Origin: Archegozetes longisetosus
Taxonomy: Eukaryota; Arthropoda; Arachnida; Sarcoptiformes; Trhypochthoniidae
DNA length: 64,000 nt
Reading direction: 5' to 3'
Assembly (NCBI GenBank): GCA_018873245.2
Contig: JAEMBT020000007.1
Location: forward strand, 11,429,129-11,493,128
Shown here: positions 42,372-56,912 of the stretch, in pieces
Layout: every line of letters begins with the position of its first letter
Position numbering within the stretch: position 1 is the stretch's first letter
The notes under the pieces: model-generated
What the model saw: the letters and a program-made list of their open reading frames with translations, nothing else
What the model was told of the DNA's origin: nothing
The model's database searches: none
Position numbers and translations under genes: made by a program

Positions 42372-44379
42372 TTCCTATAATATTTCTAATTTTTTTTGCA
42401 CCTGTCATTCACTATGATCACTCAATTTGGTTTCTTATTAATAGTAGGACTCAGGTTGGCTTATCCTCTGCAGCCAGTTAATGAATAGGTTTGTCGATCG
42501 TGCAACTTTTTCATATCAAATTTCGGACAGAGGAGTAAATAACTTTCGAAATATGAAATCAGATCAAAGTAACAACCACAGCAACAAATTAGTTATGTTG
42601 CATAATGACTCTATAGAAAGTCTATTTTCAAAATTTAACATATTTTCACTAAATCAATAAGATCTTTCAAAAACTGAAGCGTTTCGGCCAGAATAATAAA
42701 TTAATGAACTAATGACATGAAACTTATGGAAACTCAGTCTCGGGTCAAAGAAGATTTGTGAATCTAATAGTTCATTATTGTATTTTTAAACAAAAAATAA
42801 AATGATCAATTAGGAATGAACGTCATTTAAAAAAATAAGTCAGCTTTCATTATTATTCATCCTTAGTCAAAATTTGATGAACCTTCGAGCCCAAAAAGGA
42901 GCTTCATTTAAACTATTGAGTTGAAGTTTGTTCAAAATATTCGTAACAATTGAGTATAAACGAGAGAATTCAATGTCAAATAAAAGAGTTTAATTTTTTA
43001 ATTTTGGGTTAACTCAATATTTATTATTCTGATTTGAAAAGCTAAACACAGACTGAAGTTTGTCAGCTTGACGTCAATTATTCATATGATTGTATCGAGT
43101 GAGTGAAATATGTCGCAGAAATTTATTTAAATCTGGTTATTGTGCTTATATGAAAGGCAACGTAGAAGGGCTTTACTAGACTTCTCAGTAAATTGAAAAA
43201 AAATAAGATGACAGATAGCATGGGATGAGATAACTTGCGAGTCGGGATGGGATTGCGTTAGTTATTTCAATAGTAGCACTGGATATGATGCTAATAATGT
43301 AATGCATGGGAAACCACGCCATCCACTTATTCAATGTCTTCGCCATAAGTAAGACATTCAAAACTGCACCTTTTTCCTATTCTAGAGATGATGTCAATGA
43401 AAAAAGAGAACCAAAAGATATACATTCTTGTAAGCTTATGTATTGGTGAGTAAGCGCTACCTTTCGCTTATTCTTTTCTCAATGTAAAGTCCACTACTAT
43501 TGGAAAATGAAATAAACAGGATTCACAATGAAAGAGGAGCGTTAATGGTCTTTGCCCAGCCGAACGAACGTGATGGCTTATTTAAGAATAAGCGTCACAA
43601 TCACACAATAAGTATTGTCACCATTTCTTATTGTCATCTCTTTTCCTTGTAACAAATATGTTTCAAGTAATATCGAATTTATCCACATTTTCGGTCAAAT
43701 ATTTAGTTTTCAAACAAAATTGATATACTGTGTCATTCTGGCATAAGAGCTATTATTTTGCCATTTCCTGGTCTAAAGCAGTTGCAGTAATCACTACCTT
43801 CATAATTATTCAAAAATCAGAGATCAATAAAGGAAATTAAATTTCAAAAATCTAGCTTTTATTCAAAATTAAAGCTGAAATTTTTACTTTAGATGCAATA
43901 GCCTTGACTTTCCTTTCTATCTGTCAGTCCATCTCTTAGACTTTGCCGATATTTGCACTGTTTGTCTCATTGTTCAGGAAGAAAAGTATTCTTTCACTAA
44001 TGCTTCAACCATTCTATTGAATGTTTGAGCAGAAATTTCAAAACTACGACCAATCTTTCATTAAATCGCAACTCTATTGTGTAGCTTAAGTTCTGTTTAT
44101 CTGAAATAATTTCAAATTATTAGAAATTCAGATGAGTTAACAGTCTTACCAAAATCTTAATTCAAATAAAAAGATAAAATATATTACTATTTTATTCTAA
44201 AAAAGAGTTGAAATTGATTCACAAAAATGGTTTAATTATAAACATACTAATGATATTATCAATTAACAGCTTTCTCATAGTTATCTTAGGTCTTATAGTT
44301 TATTATTGTAGTTAAGATTTTTTATTGACAATTTAGTAACTAATGTAGACTATATTTTTTGTATCTATTCTTTTAAATT

Positions 44380-44398
44380 TAATAAATAAATAAATAAG
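44380..44398. repeat. (AAAT)n tract
   Basis: aataaataaataaataa, about 4.5 units. Confidence 0.85.
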
Positions 44399-45771
44399 GA
44401 ATGAATTAAATAGCGACCGGAACGGAACTGAGTGAGCAGTACTTTATTGGTTATTAGGTGATTTTCAAAATTTGCTTTCAAATGTGATTGAAATATGTTT
44501 ATGTTAGATAATGAGGCTCAAAAAGGATCACAAATTTATTTGGATTATAATCGGGAGTTGAGCCCCTCTAAAAGGGCATAAAGAATCAAATTGAGCAAAA
44601 ACCGATCATTCGTTGTCAAACAGTACAAGTTCTCTATTGCCATTTATTATAAACAGTACAGAATTGGTATATCGCGAGCATTAAAGCTATGCTCGGACTA
44701 GTCAGTGCTGTTTTTGCTGTTTTTATGGCGTAAAGATGTATTTGCGAGCATTACAACAACTTGTTCAAAGTTTGGCGCAATTACAATACCGACCACCTCC
44801 TGGGGTAACCATCTGTCTGTCTGAGATGATAAAGTGATCAAAGACCCTAAGACTCGTCGTCAGAGTCATCTATATGATTGAGACCCCCACACACTCACAC
44901 TTTAAAAAGCATAATTCAGTTCATAAGCTAAAAATTTAGTGAAGCGCTAACTATTTTCTACTACTTCTTCCACAGTAAGAGACAAGTTTGAAGATTTTCC
45001 ATTTACTGAAGAGCCAGTTCAAAGATTCAGGTTTTTGAAGAAGTTTTGAAGATTTTCTACTTTGCTTAAACTCTATTGAAAACATATATTCGATCTGATG
45101 GCAATTTTTCATATCAATAAATTTTAATCCTATCTTATCCTGGACTCTCTTATTCTCTATTCAACAAACATTTGAATGAATAGATCTTTTGATCTGTAAC
45201 TTCCTAAAATAGTACACCTTTGCTTCAATGCCTCGATGGACTGAAGTACCCCACGATTTACGTTTTTGATTCAAATTCAATTGGATGTCTCACACATTTC
45301 TGTTTTTCTCTCAATTCTATGTTCGCATCGTTTGTTTCCTTCTTATTCTGCGATTTAACCAGAAGGCGAAAAAGCGTTAAGTCCCTCAACACCAATAGAG
45401 AATAGGACTTAGAATATTGAGTGAGTGCTACTCCTCTATGAATTCAATTGTCTGCGTATAGTTTCTGCTTCAACACTTTACCCCAAAGAGATTAGCAATT
45501 TGGATAAAAGTGGCGGAATTTTCCACAATCATCAGTATTTTCTTTGTAAAATTAAATTTCTGTTCAAAATATGTCTCAAATTGATTATTAATAACAAGGC
45601 AAACTTTTACAAAATTTCAATAATTAGATTTTTATGCTGTATATCAATTATAAGGGTTACGCCACTTTTTGATCCCTGGAGCTAAAGACGTAAAGACGTC
45701 GAAAAAATAAAGCCATCCTATTGGAAAAAGAAGATATGGATACTTAGTGCTCAAATTCTGTGTCTCACCCG

Positions 45772-45819
<48 letters not shown>
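45772..45819. repeat. (CT)n microsatellite, ~48 bp
   Basis: CT run with one interruption (tctcctct) near its left end. Confidence 0.95.
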
Positions 45820-45822
<3 letters not shown>

Positions 45823-45986
45823 GTATATAACTCACTCGAACACCGGTTCAAAAGTTCTATTGTATTACCTTTTGGACCATAAGAGGGGATTTTCAGTGGT
45901 TTCCAAACTAGGAGATCGGGTAGCAATGCATCGAAAAAGATGCAAAAAGAGAATTGAATGCTATGCTATTGGGATCAAAGAAGCGC

Positions 45987-46009
45987 TTTCTTTCTTTCTT
46001 TCTTTCTCT
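45987..46009. repeat. (TTTC)n tract
   Basis: Five TTTC units followed by tctc, 170 bp right of the CT tract at 45772. Confidence 0.85.
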
Positions 46010-48990
46010 CTGTGTATGCAAAAAAGGTGAATCTATCTGCGAGTGGTTTTTGCTTCTATGGTATTTGTCACAGTATTTTTCATGTGCCAATAGAGACGTC
46101 CTGTTCTTTGCTATTCATTGACACTACTGGCAATGTATCTCTATCTCTCTCCTGCGCGCACAGAGCCTTTAACTTCAATTGTTACTTTTGCCTGTCCGGA
46201 GTATTGAATCATATCGACAAAAACTAAAAAATTATCAAAAGAAATGTTTCAAAAAGTTAGGATTACTTCACGATTCGCCTGATCTAACAAATAAATTCGT
46301 CATTTTATGACTAATTCGCAATTTGAAAAATATTTGATCTCAGTCAAAATCAAATAATTAGATTCTATTGATATGAATGTTAATTCTGAGTTGATTTTGA
46401 ATATATTAGCAAAATTGGTAGTCGAGCGATAGGCGAATGAAGAGATGAATAGAAAATAAAGATATACTTGATGTGAAGGGATAGTCAAAATAAGCTTGAT
46501 TTTGTATTAAGGCCGCACAATCTCTGAACTTCGCCATCAGGCAGTAAATCAGAAATAGTAGATGCCATCTCTACAACAATAGTGTTTTCCCAATATGTGA
46601 TACAATGAATCTTCTCCCTATGAAAATGTATGTCACATAAATACAAGTGGATGCAACAAATGGCATCTCTTCTCAATTCCTTATTTTTCTAATGCTTTCG
46701 AGTAGAGTATTTATTGCCCAAAGTCTATTGTAAGCTTTAACAGAGCTATAGATTAAAAGGTTTTTTTGACCTTATCATCTATCTATAATGTGCATGCATT
46801 AGGCTGTGTTTATTCTATTCTGCTTTCTTATTGATTGATGTGATGCATAGGATATGGTTGCGTACGATGCAGAAAACATAATGTCATGTAACCAAACTAA
46901 ATCAGTGCTGTTTTTATAAGTCGTAGCGGCCTTCATATGCATACTTTTTAGGCTTGTTTTTTCCACATTGGTCTCCTTGGTTTCCATTTATTCAATCTCT
47001 AAACATATAATTGTAAATGACTTTCCTTTTAATTTTTGTGTTTGAGCCCTGCTTACTGGGGTATGTATGACATACAAGTCTTTGCTTTTACTGATCTACC
47101 TTTCACTACAGTCAACTCTCGTCAAACTCATCAGACACCATCAAGCGCAGTATTTCATATAGATCCTACTCTCGCAAGCCTTTCGCAAGTTTGATTACCA
47201 ATTATAATGACTGAACTAGTCTAAGTTGAAACTTTTTTAGTGCTAGGTTTCTAAGGTTTCTGTTAATTTCAGTTATGTGCAAAAGGCTAGTGAGTCAGTC
47301 AGCAGTCGGTGTCTGGATATTAGTTCTGTAAAGATAGTACCAGTACTTTGCGCTAAATTCATTAATTTAACATTTTATTAGAAAACTGTGATTCTTAAGG
47401 TATTTGTGTTTCGCTGTGGTGTTCATAAATAACAGAATAGAGCGTAGAGACTCTCTAGTATGCGAGACTAATGTGATGCCCATATTGTGCATTACCAATC
47501 ATTGTGATTGTTATTAACAATAATAAAAAAATTATAGCATATCACAAATAAAGGCACCGATACGTTGATTCATCCCTCAAAAGAGAAATATCGATCGATA
47601 TGTTTGAACCGCTAATACATTGATTCAATAATTGAATAACTTAATAACTATTAAATCAGATAACTTTACATAACAATAAAAAAGCCTGGAAATATTGACG
47701 AGATCTTTTATAATTTTAATTATATTAATTCACGTAAAAAGGAGAAAATGATTACATTACGAACCATTTCTCTTTTCATAATATATTAAATGGATAGAAA
47801 AGTCGAAAGAATAAGTTTCTCAAACTTCTAAACTATAGGAATTGTAGGCTTCATATTTGGTACCTTTTAATCATTAGTATGCTCTTATTCTTAAGTTAAG
47901 TTATGTAATGATAAACCAATTTGGCGGTCAATCATTTGATTGTCTATTGAATGAACTATTGAAGCCATTTTAATAAATATTTGCCAATTAAAGGCATTCA
48001 CATTTTAAACAAACTATTGATAAAAATATTTCTACGAATCAAATATGAGTTTTATATTGATGCGTTACTTATGTAATGTTTCATTACTTAATGTAATTTA
48101 AGAGACAATTAAATGAAAACAAGTAAAGACCGTTTCATTTGGTATGCGATCAAATGATTGCTTTTGCCTCGAATTTGACTTTTATCGATAATAATCTTTT
48201 GCCAAACCCTTAATGGGTTTGAGTGGTTGCCATTAATCATTAATTATTTGAATGCTGTCAACGCTTAGATAACTATAATATGTTGAAGATATAGATTTGG
48301 ATCACATAAATCCTGGTTCCAGATATTGCAAAGTGTGGCTCATATCATGTCCGTTGTGTCTCATTGTGTGAAGCGATACAATTGATTAGTGTAAGAAGAA
48401 GTAAAGCATTAGTTGCCATTATTTGGAGAGAAATGTGTTATAATTTGAATAATAAAGGCCTGGGATGTGGTTGTGATTCGAAAGATATGGTCAGTATATT
48501 TGAAGTAAATATGATTTGTTGGGAGTTTAAGAGTTAATTCGTTTTGAATGTTTCTCGCAAGTGGTGTAAACATTGACTTAATATTAGGGCAATTATCATA
48601 CGATATCTTACTGCACGTACTCTTTATAGTGACACATGTCTGGCATTCAATAAACATTATAAAAGTGTAACAAAAAATTTCTAAAAGCTCTTATCTATGA
48701 ATAGAGCAAACAATAGGCATATGTCTGAAAATAGTTACCGATAATAATAAATCTAAAACTACTGAGACTCTAAAGAGAGAAACAGATCTGTATTTGGACT
48801 GAAGTGCTGTTCGCAAGTTCAGTATATTTTTATTTATTATCTTTTAGGCTCTCCTTTACGCTTAATTTTTGTCCATTAAATGGGAATGCATTGCATTTCA
48901 CTTCTAAGTAATCGATACATAAAAAAGTAGTCAATGTTTTCGTTGCGCAGATTCGCCAAAGAGTCAAAGAAATAGAAACAGAGAGAAAAA

Positions 48991-49326
48991 ATGATCTCTA
49001 GTAGAAGATATCGGTTGGACATCATCTGTGGTGGTGTGCAATCAGATGCTTGCGTGGGTGCGCATCAAAGTCTGCGCTTCTCATTCTTCGCCACCAAAAA
49101 AGAGATCATCACTCGGTTGTGGACCGCCTATTGCTGGCAAACTGAAGAAGCAAACTATGACAAACCCATCCTTCACGTGGTATCTGATGCGCCTCCCAAT
49201 CATTTGCAGTCCATAGACATCCAAATAGGGGTTTGTCCTCTGCTTTGCTCTTCTATGGTTATGGTTATGTTGGCGGAGCATAAGACACATATCACTACTT
49301 TTCAAGTGTTATTGCGCTTACGCTAA
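48991..49326 (+). other. Stop-poor, GC-richer island with a 111-codon ATG frame
   Basis: The + frame begins at a true ATG after a purine run (agagagaaaaaATG) and runs 111 codons. Two other frames are also open: + 49028-49216 and - 49081-49305. The base composition stands out from the AT-rich surroundings. The peptide (MISSRRYRLDIICGG...) matches no family I know and has no domain or signal peptide. Simultaneous openness in three frames points to composition, or to a conserved non-coding or RNA element, rather than to one coding frame. Confidence 0.25.
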
Positions 49327-51860
49327 CACATCGTATTGTCTGATTTTTGGGATAATTCACTGATAAATTGGCTGAAGAACTCTTTTACAAGTTTATAGAC
49401 AAGAATAACTAACTATATATAAGTAACTGTTTCTGTTATAAAGTTTTTCTGCTCCCAACAACTGTTTTTCAACTGAAACTTTTGTCTAATTTAAAGTAAT
49501 CGGTGTCTCATCAGGTGGTCATCATTGTAGTGGTTTAGACATGATTAATCATTGCTCAATACCATAAATTTGAATGGACAACAACAACAATAGATAATAG
49601 TTATGGTACTCATAAACATTTTCACTTTACGTCAATCCCTTTTCTCAGTATTTAGTGCCGTATAAGTGAATCGAAACCATTTACTAAAACTTGTAAACTA
49701 TAAGAAGTGTCATCAAAGGCAAGCAGCTTCAGATTCAACAGTTGAAGCTATTGAAGCAAAACTGATTTAACTTTCTTCTAGACTTGTTTAGTGTATATAA
49801 ATTAATCAATTTTTTATTACAAGCTGTCAAACTAAAGAAGTTGTCGGACTGACAGCTAAGACAAAGACGATAACCGTTGAAAGAATAGTACTGAATGACT
49901 CACTGTTGATAACAAGAATTAGTGACTTACTGTAAGAGCACTAAATATCAAAAAATAGTGTCAATTCGCTTCATATCTAATAATTGTGTATCAGCGGAGA
50001 TACAACATGTCAAGTAAGGAATTTATTTCTATTTGTTTAGATTAATCACCCGTATATAAGTGGACTTAATATACAACTTATATTAATACTTATTTGAGTG
50101 CGCGCTCAAACATTTTTATAGCTTTTCTTATACTTCTCTTTATTTTGATTTCTTCTTATAAACCCTTTAAAGGTTTCTATAATTATTTTGACAAACATAT
50201 TTGTTATTTATTTATAGAATAGATTCTCTTATTATTACTCATGATAATAAAAATCTTGATTCGCAACCAATTCATCAAATCCTTAATTAGCTAGAGCTCG
50301 AGAAAGATAGTTTTTCCTATTGATTCCATACTTAGTTTTGTGTGTTTGGTGCACTGCAGTGAGCGTAGCATTAGACTTGTTTTCTTTAGCTACTCTCTGT
50401 TTATTGCTTGACTCGTTTGCGAAAATTTAGCTTATATTGGATAACATTTTCAAGTCTAAGATGAGTGGCAATGAAAGAGATATAGAGAGCTCGAGCCCAT
50501 ATTGACTACAGGGCAACAGGTCGTGGTCTCTGCTAGAAATTAGCTTAATTCTGAAATGGGTTGGATGACATTGCGACGTATCGCGACGCACATGATAATC
50601 TATTTTAGTACCCCTAAAAAACATAGTTTACAAAAACTTTTGGATCTGTTACTGTTGCACATTTGTACGTTAAACACATTCTCTTCTTTTTATAATAAAT
50701 TGATGTAAGGCTTCTTTTTCTAATAGTAGTTGAGGAAATGAAACATCGCTTACTCGGCTTTAGGTTTTCTCACTGTTCAGCCCTGTTTCCATCGTATCAT
50801 ACTTTGCTCGTAGTTTTATGTGTTCGTGACTTCGGTTCGAACTTTGATGGTTTCGCTAAAAACATCACTTCCAGTCAATCTCTGATATGTGTTTAAAAAA
50901 CATGATTCAATTTTAGATGTGCCGCCTTTTACTCTATTTGAACTTTATTTTTAGTTATTTTTTTGTTATGCTTCGCATTTATCCATTTTTGCTGCTTCTT
51001 TCAGTTTGATGGATACGAATTTTTGCTGAGTTGTAAATAAATTTTACGTCCTATTAACTAATTTGATGATTTGCACAGATAGTTATGTGTCAATGAATTT
51101 ATCCGAACAATTATTAGTTTAAAATTTAATAATTATATTTGGTTTGAGAAAAAAGCAATAGACATAAGTGAAACGATTTCTTTTATCGCTTTTGATTTAG
51201 CTATTAATGATTAACTGTAAAATGAGTCGTATTTTCCGTTTGAATCTTAGTCCAACTATTTCTGATAAATGTATTGCTATAAATTGAAAGTCTTATTTAT
51301 CTAATGTTAATACCCGGACCTAATCAACGTTTGAAGATTAATCGGACGAACAGAGCAATTCTATTATATGGAGGAAACAGTTTAAGATAAAAGTTTTCCT
51401 TCGATGCCTGGGAGAGACTTCCTTTGTTTAATTAATAGTGAATCATATTCACAGACGCGCCTAAATATGTGCTCATACCAGTTCCGCTCAAGTCTAAGTC
51501 TTTCAGTCAGCTTATTAACAATATCTGTAGAATATCTTTTCTAATTTGCAGTAATTGGGTCCTAACCAAATTAAGAGGCAGTTCTGTCCAACATCGTTTT
51601 GTTAATTGGTTTCACTTTTGTCTATGTTTCTATTCATTACAAAAACAAAACTTTAGATAATGGCTGTGAGTTGTTAAAATATTGTTTTCCATTCTTTAGT
51701 TAGCTTTTGATTTTTGCCCATTTATATCTAGTTTATTTTCGAATTTAGATTTAAACACACATTTATCTACTTCATATTAATATGAAAATTATTAGAAAAA
51801 GAATCAAAAATCCTATATGTAGTTAAATATCTGTTAAACATTTTATTATTTAGTTTCTAT

Positions 51861-51872
51861 GAGAGTGAGAGG

Positions 51873-51921
<49 letters not shown>
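51861..51921. repeat. (GA)n microsatellite, ~60 bp
   Basis: Imperfect at the left (gagagtgagagggagga), then a pure GA run of about 23 units. Confidence 0.97.
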
Positions 51922-51925
<4 letters not shown>

Positions 51926-54900
51926 ATCAAAGTCTAATGGTTTTATTATACAAGGAGTAAATCGGAGAATTTGTTATCACTGCCAACTGTCAGTTGCATA
52001 AATGCTACACTTTGTTTAAGTTGCATAACATTTACTCTGTTGGTAGCATTTAGACTGGAATCCCATTTAAAGTCTGGTTCTATGAATCTGGCACTTTCTA
52101 TATTACCCCAATTTCTATCCATTGCTCATTTATGGCATGACTGAAAAGTGATTTTCACGATAGCTGATCACATTTGGGACTTAAATATACTATTTTGGCA
52201 AAAACTATCAACTCATGAGTTTGACTCGTCCATCGCCTCGTCCGTCTTTATTCGTCGTTTTTGGAGTCATTATCTTTTTCTCCAGTGTTTGACTTGTGAT
52301 GTTTGATGATTGTGGATAAGGGGAGGCAATAGTAGTAAATGCCTGTGATTTACTTTTTGCTCAAAAATAATGGATCAACATTTAACCCTAATTGACCCGT
52401 AACTCCCATCGAGACTCTTTAGCTGCCGGAACTATCAAGAGGAATGGTTTTCTCGTGTTGATCGTGTTGAATGGCAAACGGCCAAACTTTTAGATAATAA
52501 GATTGCTTTCGAAGACAATATCGACCATATATTCTCTCTTTCTCTCTGATTCTTGCTTTTCTCAACTACACTATAGACCCCACCGATAGATTCTGAAGTT
52601 GTGCCATATATTAAGCAACTTTATATTGACTCAGAATCACTGTATTTTTTGTGGGCGCGTGACCAAGGTTCGATATTAGAAGTTTGCAATCAGACTACTA
52701 TTCCTAAAAATCAAGATTTCCTATTTTCAGGGCAAAGAATAGAGCAATAGAGACGCAATTCTGCTGTTTTTCACTTTATTTCATTGCAACTATGTTTAGT
52801 CGTTGCGAGAAATCGAGATCACTCTAAGCTTATGACCAATACTTTAAGTGGTACCTCAAAAGCTGAGCTATTTTTCGAGACTTCAGTTTTACTGCCCATG
52901 CCTTTCGCGACCGTGTCTTAAGGTTGAAAAATAAAGTAACCCTATAGTGATTGGAACGGTAAGCAAATTCAATAAATGTAGCGTTTGGTCGTATGTTTGG
53001 TTGTGTTGAGCTGTTTTCATGTTGTAATTTAATTGGCTCACAGGTTAGCTCAAAATGGCAATCATTTATATGTGTGTATGAGTGTATGCGTGACTTTTTT
53101 CTAATCAAAACGGCTCAATCTTATTCTAAGTTAACAGTTTTGCCCAAATATATACATAGTACGAATCGCATATTTCGACTCAATCTTCAGTTCCGGTCAA
53201 TTCTAGCTCGAGTTTTGCATAAATATTCTTAACTTATATAAGACTTATTCAAATTAGTTCGAGCAACACATTTGAATAACAAGATTTTTTCGACGTTTTA
53301 ATATTTTGATAAACTGTTCGATGAAATGTTTGCAATATTTGCAAAGATAGTTTTGCTTTCATTTTACTTTCTCTCTGTGAGTGTTTGTGAAAATGATGGC
53401 CAAATTTTGTTCTAAACTTTTTTATGCCTCAACGAGTGATAAGTTGACACTTAAATGATTGGATTCTGGCCTCGTCTTCATTTTGTCCTAAATTAAATAG
53501 TGGTATCGCGTGTGCCTTACAATCTAAAGAAATAGACATATATCGAGCCGCAGCTGTTTAAATATTTTACGTCCAAATGATTGTGCTCAGTGTATGAGAT
53601 GTATGTTTTGAAGAATGATATGTAAACAACAAACCACAGATGTCTAGTCCTATTCAAAGTAATATAAGGGATGAGTTTATTTGCCATTTAGCACAAAAAA
53701 CCTTTTGCGCTGTGCGAATAGTCAAATAATTGTCGAAACTTTCCCAAATCTTCCAAATACAAGCCTTCTTTCAAACCTTTCTCAATCTTCTTCTAAAGAT
53801 TGACCAAAATTTGTACTTAACTAAGAAATACTCGTGATTCTCTTCAATTTCGGTCATTCTTCTGTTGACAATCCATTATTTGTTTGGACTGACTCTCACA
53901 CTCTCTCGATCAACAATGAAATAGTAGCCCCCAATGCAAAAAAGACTGAACCAGCGAAGACTCAAAAAATTTGAGCATATTTTTCACTTGACTATTGGAG
54001 CGTCATTTTGGTTCATATTTTATTGCTTTCAATCATTTGATGTAAAGATGGGATATATCATAACAAACATCATATCGCGCCTACCCGTTTGCACAGGAAG
54101 TCACAGTTTACGCATTTTATTATAAAGTGATAGATCACCTTTTTTCTAAACTAAAAAATCTTATGAACCATAGATTTATTTCTTATACATTGCCACATCT
54201 CGTTTTGTCGAATCATTCGATTGTAAGCAAAAAATGCTTCACTTTTGTAATACCCAATATATACATATATTTTTTAATTGTTAGCCATAATTGACTGTCA
54301 AATAAATATTTATAAAAACTCGTGCTTCGAAAGTGTTGAAAATTAGATTAATTTGATGATTAATATCTATAAATAAAATCGGGCGAAATGAGTATTCGTT
54401 TTGGGTATATAGTTTATATCTAAATCGTAAGTTTTGGTCCTTAGATTTGCCATTTAATGCACCGCATCATCATTTTTCGTCCCCAATATTTCACTGTAAA
54501 AGTAGCAATGATTCACTTTATGGCATACGTTCGGCTTCTATTGCATCCCAACCGCAGACCTGAATAACTCTATTTTCCATTATTTTCTAGTTTTTGATAA
54601 ATGAATGCTCACTTTTTAGTCCCACTTTTTTTTATATATCAATGATCACTAAAGCGTGAAAGACTTGGAGATTACGTTTGACTTTAACCTTTACTGTTGA
54701 AACTTTTTCTAACCCCAAACTTTTTTGCTTATTTATTTACTCTATAGCGTCACCGCTTTAGATTGTAATGAAGGTTTCAAGTGGTGATCAAATACATTCA
54801 AATTCAAGAACTGTTAGCAGTTTGTTGGGTAAAATTGAATTTTTTACAAATCCTATAACTTTGGTTGGATTAATTAAAAGATCGAAATCAAATAAACAAT

Positions 54901-56126
54901 CAATTATTTTTAAGCAGTCGATCAAATAAAAGGAGATAAATGTTGAACAATTCGTATTTACTCTAAAACCAAGTCTTCGCTGTTTTATTAATCTTTTCAA
55001 TTAAGATAATGGGGTATCAATTTAGTGGTACATTACAGATGACCACCTGTTGTGTAAGTGTAGCAACTGCAGGGCATCTCGTCTAAACTACAAACTCAGT
55101 TATATAAAGCGATGCCTCGAACACAACATATGATTCTTTTGGCCTCTCTATGATCAAATGCATTTATCGTGTTTAATATAAAGTGTCTGAAGCGATATTT
55201 GGTGTCATCGTTGATGAATCCAATTGGGCCAAAGTGTTAATCACTCTCTGGCGTCTCTTTTTGAAGCAAGATAAACCAATGTTTGCCACAGCGGGTCACT
55301 ATCACCACAGGTTTTCCGCTTTTTCTCCGCGATTTGACCACCCTTTGATTGAGTCAGTTTGCAGTATCTTATCAAATAGCATAGATTGAGGCACTGAAGG
55401 ACTAATATTGATCAGAACTGAAGCAACACCTAATGCTTAGCTGCAGTCCTAGCGCACAGACAAAGAACGCTGTACTGTACGTGTTGTTTGTTGTGTCATA
55501 GATACAGCAGTTGTGTTATTCAGACCTTATAGCTCAGACTCCTATAGATAGATATATATTGACTAAAATGAAGATAACTTTTCGGGCATATGAGCCTTTG
55601 ATTAAAGTGATAGGTATAAAGTGATAATTTATGGCTTGTTCTGATTAGTTGTGAGGCACGTTCACAACTATACTCTATAGAGCGACACATGTTTTGTTCG
55701 CGTGTATTGAATAAACAGTGTCACTAATACTAATATTCATCATCTTTACTATCATCAGTTGGTTCAGCTCTCATCGCATATTATAATATTGCATGTTATT
55801 AGACTTTGTATTAGTTTACTCTTATCCCAAAAGGGCATAACATAGGGCTTGTCAGCTTTTTGTATGTCAACAAAATCGTGTTGTTTTACTTATAACGCGC
55901 AAAGTCTTATCGTTTGCAACACAAAGAGCCGAATGTGTTCATACTGTCGATAGTGGTCATGTTTGAATGGCTGATGGCTCTGATTGTAAAAACTTGGACT
56001 TGGTTTATGCCGCTCTTTATGCTATCACTGTCTGAACTGCAAAATTATAGATAATACGGAATCTATTTGTCGATTCCAAACACAAGCCTAAGGAATGCAA
56101 TCTCTGACTAATGCTTTTTGGATGCT

Positions 56127-56149
56127 TTTATTTATTTATTTATTTATTC
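56127..56149. repeat. (TTTA)n tract
   Basis: About 5.5 TTTA units. Confidence 0.85.
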
Positions 56150-56912
56150 TTATTTAGCGAAAAATAAGTCATAAACAACTTTTCCTCAATTCGATAACAT
56201 ATCAAAAGGCGAATTCGTAATACTTTTTAGCCATAAATATTGAGCCCTAACGAAAACCCGTTGAAAACTGATTGCAAGTTGAATGGGAATGAGCGCTAAA
56301 ACTGCAATAATCACTAATTTTGTTTGTTTGCTATATTGTGTGACCCCAACACACATATAATAATTTGTTGTTGAATATGCATTTATTATATTCCTAAACA
56401 TTTTCTCCAGTATCATCTTTGTGCACATTTCCGTGTGTTGTCACTACTTGAGGAAGTTATTGTGAGATGACATCCGTTGGCGAGAACGCACCGCCTGTTT
56501 GGTCAACGGGTGGTTCTACTGATAGTAATGCCACTATTCTCTCGCTCGTAGCAAACTTTATGTGTGAATCAATGAAATGCTTACAGATCAGACATGCCTT
56601 CCATGTCAATAATTAGTGATATTAGTGATGCGCCTATTCCTAGAATTACAACACTTTCTGAAACTTAAAGATAAGCTTTTATGCTTTTCAAAAGCTTTCA
56701 AAACTTTTAAAGTGTTTTTCCAAATCAGTTCATTTTAGTTATGAAAGCGAAAAGAAAATGTAATTACTTTTAAAGCAAGATATTTCTTCAATTTACGGAT
56801 TATAAAGTTGACTAAAATTAATACAAATAGTTTAGATTATAATTTAATATTTATTTAAATATGATCTTCCGCTATTGAACTTTTGTTAATTTTATTTGAA
56901 TTATAATCGAAG

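Larger units (their letters stand above)
35029..56912. other. 22 kb gene desert, microsatellite-rich
   Basis: No multi-exon gene or recognisable protein domain was found on either strand. Open frames of 60-111 codons occur but most overlap one another on both strands or contain only simple repeats. The sequence from about 38 kb onward feels less AT-rich than the left half and has many CT/GA tracts. Because the next coding exon to the right (56913) starts mid-protein, part or all of this region is probably intron and regulatory DNA of that PRDM gene, which is a transcription-factor type often flanked by long non-coding DNA (inference). No tRNA, rRNA or snRNA was recognised. Confidence 0.5.

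Noticed and set aside
45644-45835. Minus-strand frame with a long Arg-Glu repeat
   Set aside because: Produced by the (CT)n microsatellite; same for 62142-62381.
46485-46676. Minus-strand frame with a protein-like end (VVEMASTISDLLPDGEVQRL)
   Set aside because: Tempting composition, but no ATG, no acceptor and no partner exon; kept out for lack of support.
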